From contig CP142451.1 of assembly GCA_038049695.1 (NCBI GenBank), forward strand, positions 68,898,001 through 68,962,000: a stretch of DNA of 64,000 nt. The letters run 5' to 3'. Below are positions 53,984 through 64,000 of this stretch, one piece after another. Origin of the DNA: Cinnamomum chago (Eukaryota; Streptophyta; Magnoliopsida; Laurales; Lauraceae). Below the pieces are notes generated by a model that saw nothing but the letters and a program-made list of their open reading frames with translations, searched no databases and was not told where the DNA came from. Each line of letters begins with the position of its first letter. The stretch's first letter is position 1. The position numbers were made by a program, and so were the translations under genes.

Positions 53984-55247
53984 TGAGTTCTTTCCCTTGC
54001 CAAAAGTTGGGAATTTTTAACCCCTCCTTGAGAGGATTTGAGGCATATCAAAAGGGAAAAGAACCAAGGGATGAAGGGGATGATTAGGAAAGCTAAAGCT
54101 TGGATTAATGAAGTTAAACTACCAAGTAGGCTCTTCCTTTCTTAATCATATGTTTGCATGCTCTTGTTTTATTTTTGGTAAATCATTTCTAGCATGTTAA
54201 ACTATGTTTGTGTTGTGTCCTTAACATATTTTATGTTTTGAGTTGATTTATTGTTTTGGATATAACATCACATGATTCAATCCAAGTAGTACTTGAATTG
54301 GTAAATCAAAGTAGATCATGTTAATGAAAGAACTTTGGTAAATCATATGTAACATGATCCATATACTTGGTTGAATCTTTGGTTGTTGTTTTCCATCATA
54401 AGAACATCTCTCTCAAAACTAACTTATGTTTTGGATTCAACTTCTTTACAAATCATATGTTTTCATGTTTTGTTTTATCATTGGTAAATCTTTGTAACAT
54501 GTTAATCTATGATTTGTTGTATCCTTAGCATATTCTATATTTTGAATAGATCTATTGTTTTGGATACATCACCATTGATTCATCAAAGTAGTACTTAACT
54601 TTGGAAAATCTAAGTAGATCATGTTAATGAAATATGTAACATGATTCATATACTTTGTTGAATCTTTGGATGTTGTTCTTCCATCATAAGAAAATCTTTT
54701 TCAAATGTATCTTATGTTTTGGATTCAACATGTTTACAAATCATATGTGTATTATTGTTTTAATGCTTCACAACTTGCCTTACTTTGATTGGTAAATCTT
54801 TTTCAAGTTGTCTTTATAATTACATATGATTTGTCCCCTAATTTCAATCAAATCTATTTTTATGTTTTGAGCTTCATTGGTGATTTGATTGACATCCCTA
54901 TGCATCACATGTTTAGAGCTAATCCATTTCATACAACTTGTGTAACTTTGATATCATTAACAAGTTGTTACTTTTAACATGTGATTGCATCATATCCTCA
55001 ATCATAAATGTGTTATGAGCTAAAACTTTCAAAAGCCTTAGGCTTACATTTATGAGCTTTCATTTTCAAAATGATTGAGGACCACACACACACACTTCAT
55101 TTGTTTTCATCTTTGCATTCATAGTGTGAGTGTGTATTTGTATTTCACTTCCATATCCGCCTATTTTAGAGGCATTGTAATGAGCTTAATAGAATCTCCA
55201 TCAAGTGTATTATAGACACTAATTTAGAGAGATAACCAACCATGTGG

Positions 55248-55415
55248 TTGAAGAGGTTATTGCTTAGCCTATAAAAGCATAGTGTATAGGTTGATGTTAA
55301 GCCTTGAAAAACATCATTGTAAGGTTATTGCTAAGCCTTGGAAAGCATATTGTAAAGGTTATTGCTAAGCCTTGGAAAGCATATTGTAAAGGTTATTGCT
55401 TAGCCTATTGAAAAG
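55248..55415 (+). repeat. AGCCT-loop hairpin array in R-U5 of element 4
   Basis: Five units; stems include TGCTT/AAGCA types and GATGTT 55293-55298 / AACATC 55310-55315 around an aagccttgaaa loop. Repeated at +5256. Confidence 0.78.
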
Positions 55416-55673
55416 CATAAATAGTGGAAATCCGGTGGGGTGTTGGATCACAAGCCGGTAGTGGATGTAGGCATTGAGGCCGAACCACTATAAATCCTTG
55501 TGTGATGGTGCTTGCTTTGTGGTGATTGTTTATATTAGCTTCCGCATATTGTTTGATAATCATCACTTGTGACTAGTTTGTTTTAAAGAAGTTAAAATTG
55601 TTAAAATTGGTCATAAAAGAAGCTCACCCTATTCACCCCCCCTCTAGGGTTCGGATCCCCATGGACTTACAAG

Positions 55674-55685
55674 TGGTATCAGAGC
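55674..55685 (+). promoter_or_regulatory. primer-binding site of element 4
   Basis: TGGTATCAGAGC two bases after the LTR end; the second copy is at 60930-60941. Confidence 0.92.
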
Positions 55686-55829
55686 GGGTTACTCCATTTT
55701 AGGGCTTAACAACCCGGAGTTGATCCTTGCTAGATTTGAACCCTAGTGTTGTGTTTATTGCATATCTTTGTTAAAAGATTTCCACTATGTTTGAAAATAA
55801 TTTCCCTAGCCTCATTGCACCACTCTAAG

Positions 55830-58100
55830 ACTTTCTCAAGTTATATCTTCTAGAGTTGGTGAGTCCTCAAAGTGTTCTCTCTTGGACAACCTTTTCAAGA
55901 CCTTAGGTGAATTTTCAAAGGTAGACTATTTGAGTAACCTTAAGGCCTTGATCCCACTAGACCGACCTATTCTTTTTAGTTATATCCTTTTGTTGGTCAT
56001 GTTACATTTGCATTTTGTTTCTTTATAGTCACATCTTTTAAAATGCAATGTTTCTTTGTGATCATTTGATTTTGTCTTCATGAACTTTTATAGTTATATC
56101 TCATGGTTTTCAAAATCCTTTGATTGCAACCTTTTCATGATGGATTTGCATTTTGATCATATAGTTATATTTCTTGTAGTGCATATCTATTCATGATCAA
56201 TTGATTGTGATTACAAATGCTTTCATAGCTAGTTTTTCATGATCAATTGATGTTGTAAAATCATTTGATGTTTGTCATAGTTACATCCTTTTTGTAAATC
56301 AAATGATTTGAAGCTATTTTAGTTTTCCATTGAGTTTTCAAAGTTATATCTCTTGGTATGGAAACTTAGTAAGTGTCTATTGTTTTATAATTTGAAAACT
56401 TTACAATAGTACACTTCTTGTTTTTCAAAATCACTTGCTCTTAATTCTATAAATGATTCTTTGTTGGAATTTCATAAATTGTAGTGATTTGAGAAACTTT
56501 GGAAAATGTTCTAAGCCTTATTGGTTGTATTTATAGAAGCATTTTCCTTGAATTTATTTCCTTGTGCTTAAATATGATTTTATCATTTGAAAGGAAATAA
56601 TGTTTACAAACAATTTGCATCTTTGCTCATTGAGTTACATTCTTTATGCAAATTGATTTTGATGTCTTACATTGCATGGTTGGATATGGTTTCATTAATT
56701 TGCATGTTTGTGCCTAACTTGGTATATTCTCATTAATGCATTTTGATGATTGGTTATGTGCTTTATAGTAAAATCTTGTTTTTGAGCTTTTTAAGTACAT
56801 ATGTGATTTTATGTGCTAAGTTCATTTGGTATAGACCTCATATCCTTTTCCATTGCATTGTAAGCTTAGGACATTTGCTAAGAGTGGAGATGTTGCATGA
56901 TAGATTGATCCTTTTATCTTCATACCTTCTTGTGCTAAAATAGTTATATTCTTTTTAATGATATGGTATGAGTTAGATCTTGAATGTTGATTAATCCTCT
57001 CTATGCAAATGTCAAATCGTTCTATGTATGGTAGTGGTATTGATTACATTTGTAGAAACCATACTAGAACTAAAATCCATCCTCTATGCCTTTTAGTCAT
57101 TTCTATTTGGATGGTTATGATGTTGATTCATGTGTATTTTCTAAGTGATTTCATTCTTATACATGTTTCAACTTCATAGTAGTGATCTTGATCATATGGA
57201 ACTCTTTGAAATCCATTCCTCATATTTCTATATGTTTGATGGACATCTTAGATGTTGAATTCATATGATTTAGTCACTTTATAAATTGCATGCATTACAA
57301 AGTAATATCCTTTTGCATTGCAATTTACCTTGTTCATCACTATGCTCTATAGTTATATCTTTAAAAGTGATGAATATGCATTTATGATGCTTGATGGAAT
57401 TTTGTCACATTCTTGCTCTTTATCATGTTATCAAATTCAATTGGATTCAATTGGTATAATGTTTGATTGATTTGATTTCTTGTGAATGTGATAAATCTTG
57501 TGTGCATTGGATTGAACTTGATAAGTAATATGGTTGTTCCATGTCACACACCATTAGCATCATTATGCTCATGTTGCCACCTCTCTTTGCTCATATAGGT
57601 ATATCTCATGACCACCATGTTTATGTGTTCATAATATTGGTTGGTTATTAGTTGAGGTTGGCTTCATGTTTGAATTTCATTTCACTCTTTCATGCACCTT
57701 AATAAGTCATATTTATTGATTGAATGAAATGATTTTCAAAATCTTACATAGCATATGATTTTCTTAAGTAATATTGATTGATGCTATGTTTGAGTAAACC
57801 CCATATCATGGATAGCTCTAATTTGGATTTTTCCTAATAGGTATATTTTTAAATCCATTTTAGAGTGATTGATTTAAATAGTCATATCCTAAATCTCAAT
57901 TGGTATTCTTTGTCTTTCCAATTGATATCCATGATGGCTTTTCCCATAGACCTTGCTTTCTTTTGGCAATTTGATCATATGAGCTTGATAGTTAAATGAA
58001 TCTAATCCTTTCTTTGAAGTTGACCCTCACTTGGTTAAACCATCTTCTTCTTGTACCTAATAGTTAAATCTTTGTCAAAAGTTTGACAAAAGAAGAGAAT
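55830..58100 (+). repeat. serial hairpin array with common loop motif (element 4, first copy)
   Basis: Same design as 19050-20830. Examples: AAATCATTTGAT 56258-56269 / ATCAAATGATTT 56298-56309; AAGTGTCTATTGT 56371-56383 / 56403-56416 (one bulge); AAATCACT 56428-56435 / 56483-56490; TTATTTCCTT 56554-56563 / 56591-56600; CAATTTGCAT 56611-56620 / 56646-56655; GTTCTATGTATGGT 57019-57032 / 57058-57070 (one bulge). Loops often contain AGTYAYATC. No credible reading frame. Confidence 0.75.
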
Positions 58101-58236
58101 GGATTGAGGGGGAGTGTAAACCTTCATAGGAAGTATTAGTTGTGATCAAATTGACCCTAGGATTGCCTTTGAACCCTTAGAGACTACTACCTCACATGAT
58201 AGCCTGTTATGGATTTCATCTTCGATTTCATTTGTT

Positions 58237-58684
58237 AACAGGTGCTACTAATGGTATTTTCCTTGTTTCATGTGTGTAGGTACCTTTGCAATTTAATGGC
58301 AAAGGGGGAGAAATTATGCAAGTTCTCAATAGGGTGAAGAGAATGTCCAAGCTTCCTAAGGGGAGAGTTGTGTATGATCTTCTACAAAGGGAGAGAATGC
58401 ATAGCTTGCCAAAGGGAGAAAGAGGCATGGTCAAAGGGGGAGAGCTAATAGAAGAAAGAAGCTTGGAAGCTAAAGAAGATGCTTGGATAAAGAAAGAAAG
58501 AAGAAAGAAAGCTTGAAGAGTGATCAAGCTCCAAGCATCATGAAGATTGAAGCCCAAGAGCCCAAGCAATGAGAAGGAGCATCCAAGAAGATTTCAAGCC
58601 TTGTCCAGCTGAGGGGGAGCTGAAGACTTAGTGTGTAATGTTCAGTGGTGAGTGAGTTTGCCATCAAATTGCAAAGGGGGAGAT
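58237..58684 (+). promoter_or_regulatory. conserved 3' block and polypurine tract, element 4
   Basis: 'aacaggtgctactaa' at 58237-58251, 'gtgtgtaggtacctttgcaa' at about 58271, repeated G-rich tracts, then 'aaagggggagat' (58673-58684) before the next LTR. The second copy is at 63493-63940. Confidence 0.6.
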
Positions 58685-60927
58685 TGTTAGGAATTTTGTA
58701 GATTGCAATTTGATGGATGCATTTCATTCAAGCATCATTTGATTTACACACTTGCATTGGTTTTAGAAAACTTGAAATCTTGTTTTATTCATGCATTGGT
58801 TTTAAGATTTGTAAAAGTATTGATTTATGCATGATTTGTTTTTTCATCTTGGATGCATTTGATTTAGAAAAGAGTTTTCAAGAAATCAAGCAAGCCTTTG
58901 TTTTAAGAGTTTTGAATCTTTTTAGGCTTTTTATGTCATGTTTTAAAAACCATTAGAATCTTTAAAACATGTTTTCCAAGCTTGATTTAGTGGCCAAAAG
59001 GTCCCCCAAAGAAATAACTTTGAAATGACAAAAGTTGGATTTTTTGTCAAAAGGGGGGTTGTCCCGGCAGTGTCGTCGGTCGACCGAGAGGCAGGTCTCG
59101 GTCGACCGAGACAACTGCAGGCAAAAATTGCCTGGGAGCACCAACGGTCAGAAATATGACCGTTGTGTGTTCTCGGTCGACCGAGGCCTGTTTCTCGGTC
59201 GACCGAGAACTAGCCGTTGGCCACTTTTTCCTATAAATATGAGTTCTTTCCCTTGCCAAAAGTTGGGAATTTTTAACCCCTCCTTGAGAGGATTTGAGGC
59301 ATATCAAAAGGGAAAAGAACCAAGGGATGAAGGGGATGATTAGGAAAGCTAAAGCTTGGATTAATGAAGTTAAACTACCAAGTAGGCTCTTCCTTTCTTA
59401 ATCATATGTTTGCATGCTCTTGTTTTATTTTTGGTAAATCATTTCTAGCATGTTAAACTATGTTTGTGTTGTGTCCTTAACATATTTTATGTTTTGAGTT
59501 GATTTATTGTTTTGGATATAACATCACATGATTCAATCCAAGTAGTACTTGAATTGGTAAATCAAAGTAGATCATGTTAATGAAAGAACTTTGGTAAATC
59601 ATATGTAACATGATCCATATACTTGGTTGAATCTTTGGTTGTTGTTTTCCATCATAAGAACATCTCTCTCAAAACTAACTTATGTTTTGGATTCAACTTC
59701 TTTACAAATCATATGTTTTCATGTTTTGTTTTATCATTGGTAAATCTTTGTAACATGTTAATCTATGATTTGTTGTATCCTTAGCATATTCTATATTTTG
59801 AATAGATCTATTGTTTTGGATACATCACCATTGATTCATCAAAGTAGTACTTAACTTTGGAAAATCTAAGTAGATCATGTTAATGAAATATGTAACATGA
59901 TTCATATACTTTGTTGAATCTTTGGATGTTGTTCTTCCATCATAAGAAAATCTTTTTCAAATGTATCTTATGTTTTGGATTCAACATGTTTACAAATCAT
60001 ATGTGTATTATTGTTTTAATGCTTCACAACTTGCCTTACTTTGATTGGTAAATCTTTTTCAAGTTGTCTTTATAATTACATATGATTTGTCCCCTAATTT
60101 CAATCAAATCTATTTTTATGTTTTGAGCTTCATTGGTGATTTGATTGACATCCCTATGCATCACATGTTTAGAGCTAATCCATTTCATACAACTTGTGTA
60201 ACTTTGATATCATTAACAAGTTGTTACTTTTAACATGTGATTGCATCATATCCTCAATCATAAATGTGTTATGAGCTAAAACTTTCAAAAGCCTTAGGCT
60301 TACATTTATGAGCTTTCATTTTCAAAATGATTGAGGACCACACACACACACTTCATTTGTTTTCATCTTTGCATTCATAGTGTGAGTGTGTATTTGTATT
60401 TCACTTCCATATCCGCCTATTTTAGAGGCATTGTAATGAGCTTAATAGAATCTCCATCAAGTGTATTATAGACACTAATTTAGAGAGATAACCAACCATG
60501 TGGTTGAAGAGGTTATTGCTTAGCCTATAAAAGCATAGTGTATAGGTTGATGTTAAGCCTTGAAAAACATCATTGTAAGGTTATTGCTAAGCCTTGGAAA
60601 GCATATTGTAAAGGTTATTGCTAAGCCTTGGAAAGCATATTGTAAAGGTTATTGCTTAGCCTATTGAAAAGCATAAATAGTGGAAATCCGGTGGGGTGTT
60701 GGATCACAAGCCGGTAGTGGATGTAGGCATTGAGGCCGAACCACTATAAATCCTTGTGTGATGGTGCTTGCTTTGTGGTGATTGTTTATATTAGCTTCCG
60801 CATATTGTTTGATAATCATCACTTGTGACTAGTTTGTTTTAAAGAAGTTAAAATTGTTAAAATTGGTCATAAAAGAAGCTCACCCTATTCACCCCCCCTC
60901 TAGGGTTCGGATCCCCATGGACTTACA
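58685..60927 (+). mobile_element. element 4 LTR, second copy (shared middle LTR)
   Basis: Copy of 53429-55671; it serves as 3' LTR of the first internal region and 5' LTR of the second. Preceded by a polypurine tract and followed by a primer site. Confidence 0.92.
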
Positions 60928-61085
60928 AGTGGTATCAGAGCGGGTTACTCCATTTTAGGGCTTAACAACCCGGAGTTGATCCTTGCTAGATTTGAACCCT
61001 AGTGTTGTGTTTATTGCATATCTTTGTTAAAAGATTTCCACTATGTTTGAAAATAATTTCCCTAGCCTCATTGCACCACTCTAAG

Positions 61086-63356
61086 ACTTTCTCAAGTTAT
61101 ATCTTCTAGAGTTGGTGAGTCCTCAAAGTGTTCTCTCTTGGACAACCTTTTCAAGACCTTAGGTGAATTTTCAAAGGTAGACTATTTGAGTAACCTTAAG
61201 GCCTTGATCCCACTAGACCGACCTATTCTTTTTAGTTATATCCTTTTGTTGGTCATGTTACATTTGCATTTTGTTTCTTTATAGTCACATCTTTTAAAAT
61301 GCAATGTTTCTTTGTGATCATTTGATTTTGTCTTCATGAACTTTTATAGTTATATCTCATGGTTTTCAAAATCCTTTGATTGCAACCTTTTCATGATGGA
61401 TTTGCATTTTGATCATATAGTTATATTTCTTGTAGTGCATATCTATTCATGATCAATTGATTGTGATTACAAATGCTTTCATAGCTAGTTTTTCATGATC
61501 AATTGATGTTGTAAAATCATTTGATGTTTGTCATAGTTACATCCTTTTTGTAAATCAAATGATTTGAAGCTATTTTAGTTTTCCATTGAGTTTTCAAAGT
61601 TATATCTCTTGGTATGGAAACTTAGTAAGTGTCTATTGTTTTATAATTTGAAAACTTTACAATAGTACACTTCTTGTTTTTCAAAATCACTTGCTCTTAA
61701 TTCTATAAATGATTCTTTGTTGGAATTTCATAAATTGTAGTGATTTGAGAAACTTTGGAAAATGTTCTAAGCCTTATTGGTTGTATTTATAGAAGCATTT
61801 TCCTTGAATTTATTTCCTTGTGCTTAAATATGATTTTATCATTTGAAAGGAAATAATGTTTACAAACAATTTGCATCTTTGCTCATTGAGTTACATTCTT
61901 TATGCAAATTGATTTTGATGTCTTACATTGCATGGTTGGATATGGTTTCATTAATTTGCATGTTTGTGCCTAACTTGGTATATTCTCATTAATGCATTTT
62001 GATGATTGGTTATGTGCTTTATAGTAAAATCTTGTTTTTGAGCTTTTTAAGTACATATGTGATTTTATGTGCTAAGTTCATTTGGTATAGACCTCATATC
62101 CTTTTCCATTGCATTGTAAGCTTAGGACATTTGCTAAGAGTGGAGATGTTGCATGATAGATTGATCCTTTTATCTTCATACCTTCTTGTGCTAAAATAGT
62201 TATATTCTTTTTAATGATATGGTATGAGTTAGATCTTGAATGTTGATTAATCCTCTCTATGCAAATGTCAAATCGTTCTATGTATGGTAGTGGTATTGAT
62301 TACATTTGTAGAAACCATACTAGAACTAAAATCCATCCTCTATGCCTTTTAGTCATTTCTATTTGGATGGTTATGATGTTGATTCATGTGTATTTTCTAA
62401 GTGATTTCATTCTTATACATGTTTCAACTTCATAGTAGTGATCTTGATCATATGGAACTCTTTGAAATCCATTCCTCATATTTCTATATGTTTGATGGAC
62501 ATCTTAGATGTTGAATTCATATGATTTAGTCACTTTATAAATTGCATGCATTACAAAGTAATATCCTTTTGCATTGCAATTTACCTTGTTCATCACTATG
62601 CTCTATAGTTATATCTTTAAAAGTGATGAATATGCATTTATGATGCTTGATGGAATTTTGTCACATTCTTGCTCTTTATCATGTTATCAAATTCAATTGG
62701 ATTCAATTGGTATAATGTTTGATTGATTTGATTTCTTGTGAATGTGATAAATCTTGTGTGCATTGGATTGAACTTGATAAGTAATATGGTTGTTCCATGT
62801 CACACACCATTAGCATCATTATGCTCATGTTGCCACCTCTCTTTGCTCATATAGGTATATCTCATGACCACCATGTTTATGTGTTCATAATATTGGTTGG
62901 TTATTAGTTGAGGTTGGCTTCATGTTTGAATTTCATTTCACTCTTTCATGCACCTTAATAAGTCATATTTATTGATTGAATGAAATGATTTTCAAAATCT
63001 TACATAGCATATGATTTTCTTAAGTAATATTGATTGATGCTATGTTTGAGTAAACCCCATATCATGGATAGCTCTAATTTGGATTTTTCCTAATAGGTAT
63101 ATTTTTAAATCCATTTTAGAGTGATTGATTTAAATAGTCATATCCTAAATCTCAATTGGTATTCTTTGTCTTTCCAATTGATATCCATGATGGCTTTTCC
63201 CATAGACCTTGCTTTCTTTTGGCAATTTGATCATATGAGCTTGATAGTTAAATGAATCTAATCCTTTCTTTGAAGTTGACCCTCACTTGGTTAAACCATC
63301 TTCTTCTTGTACCTAATAGTTAAATCTTTGTCAAAAGTTTGACAAAAGAAGAGAAT
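61086..63356 (+). repeat. serial hairpin array (element 4, second copy)
   Basis: Repeat of 55830-58100 at +5256, with the same stems; I saw no stem change between the two copies. Confidence 0.75.
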
Positions 63357-63940
63357 GGATTGAGGGGGAGTGTAAACCTTCATAGGAAGTATTAGTTGTG
63401 ATCAAATTGACCCTAGGATTGCCTTTGAACCCTTAGAGACTACTACCTCACATGATAGCCTGTTATGGATTTCATCTTCGATTTCATTTGTTAACAGGTG
63501 CTACTAATGGTATTTTCCTTGTTTCATGTGTGTAGGTACCTTTGCAATTTAATGGCAAAGGGGGAGAAATTATGCAAGTTCTCAATAGGGTGAAGAGAAT
63601 GTCCAAGCTTCCTAAGGGGAGAGTTGTGTATGATCTTCTACAAAGGGAGAGAATGCATAGCTTGCCAAAGGGAGAAAGAGGCATGGTCAAAGGGGGAGAG
63701 CTAATAGAAGAAAGAAGCTTGGAAGCTAAAGAAGATGCTTGGATAAAGAAAGAAAGAAGAAAGAAAGCTTGAAGAGTGATCAAGCTCCAAGCATCATGAA
63801 GATTGAAGCCCAAGAGCCCAAGCAATGAGAAGGAGCATCCAAGAAGATTTCAAGCCTTGTCCAGCTGAGGGGGAGCTGAAGACTTAGTGTGTAATGTTCA
63901 GTGGTGAGTGAGTTTGCCATCAAATTGCAAAGGGGGAGAT

Positions 63941-64000
63941 TGTTAGGAATTTTGTAGATTGCAATTTGATGGATGCATTTCATTCAAGCATCATTTGATT
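63941..64000 (+). mobile_element. element 4 LTR, third copy, partial
   Basis: The first 60 bases of the LTR follow the polypurine tract; it continues beyond the window. Confidence 0.9.

Larger units (their letters stand above)
53429..55671 (+). mobile_element. element 4 LTR, first copy
   Basis: TGTTAGGAATTTTG...GGACTTACA. It has a palindrome/MSA/TATA promoter block (53821-53983), AGCCT hairpins (55248-55415), the 'tagtgg...ccacta' hairpin (about 55460-55492) and a short C7 tract. The frames at 53779-54087 and 54789-54977 repeat in the second copy but only reflect DNA identity. Confidence 0.92.
53429..64000 (+). mobile_element. tandem non-autonomous copia-related element ('element 4'): LTR-int-LTR-int-LTR
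   Basis: LTRs start at 53429, 58685 and 63941, exactly 5256 bp apart. LTRs are 2243 bp and the internal regions 3013 bp. By eye the two repeats are almost identical; the one clear difference I found is a/g at 53652 versus 58908. Internal regions are noncoding. The LTR plan, primer site and 3' block match element 2 and the SIRE-like copia element, but the Gag coiled-coil frame is absent. LARD-like. The third LTR is cut by the window end. Confidence 0.9.

Noticed and set aside
53779-54087. 102-codon frame conserved in both element 4 repeats
   Set aside because: Conserved only because the DNA repeats are identical; it spans the LTR palindromes and TATA box.

Overview
This window is intergenic DNA from a large plant genome. 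Nearly all of it is LTR retrotransposons nested in one another, plus a CACTA-type DNA transposon end, a hAT relic and broken exons of two plant genes. The evidence for a plant is the lineages present (Ty1/copia SIRE/Maximus-like; Ty3/gypsy chromovirus Tekay/Del-like; Ty3/gypsy Tat/Retand-like), tRNA-iMet primer sites, spliceosomal introns, and exons resembling SART1/DOT2 and the nucleoporin NUA/TPR. I see no intact host gene.

Left part (1-15834): a chromovirus fragment (chromodomain, probable LTR with U3 repeats) abuts a decayed hAT transposase gene (about 2000-4575, minus). A Tekay-like solo LTR (4576-15832) starts at 4576. A young, open-frame copia element (6932-15360; 1602-aa Gag-Pol) is inserted inside it.

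Middle (15835-26038): a non-autonomous relative of the copia element ('element 2') retains a Gag-derived coiled-coil reading frame with a broken zinc knuckle, followed by about 1.8 kb of serial hairpins. Its 3' LTR is split by a second solo LTR (22005-24955, perfect TSD) and cut at 26038 by a CACTA terminus. The CACTA-associated DNA continues in two stretches, 26039-30751 and 42166-45513. It holds a SART1-like exon (minus) and two NUA-like exons (plus), which suggests captured gene pieces.

A very young Tat/Retand-like element (30752-42165, TSD ggacc, LTRs differing at 2 of 680 bp) splits the SART1-like exon. Besides gag-pol (minus strand) it carries a three-exon gene on the opposite strand (32060-34527, 765 aa predicted) and a 55-bp minisatellite where the two transcription units converge. 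A Tekay/Del-like element (45514-53428, minus) splits the NUA-like exon. Its 5' LTR is cut by a gag-less non-autonomous element ('element 4') arranged LTR-internal-LTR-internal-LTR with an exact 5256-bp period that runs off the window.

The most unusual signal is in the internal regions of elements 2 and 4. They consist of a long series of different inverted repeats, mostly 7-13 bp arms, many with the same loop motif (about AGTYAYATC). Stems differ between the two families while pairing is kept. The R-U5 part of the LTRs has a second, smaller hairpin array built on the same plan (constant AGCCT loop, changing stems). Separately, all the long LTRs carry arrays of short GC-rich palindromes whose sequence has been swapped between relatives, and the copia-family promoters carry clusters resembling the MYB3R-bound MSA element just upstream of the TATA box.
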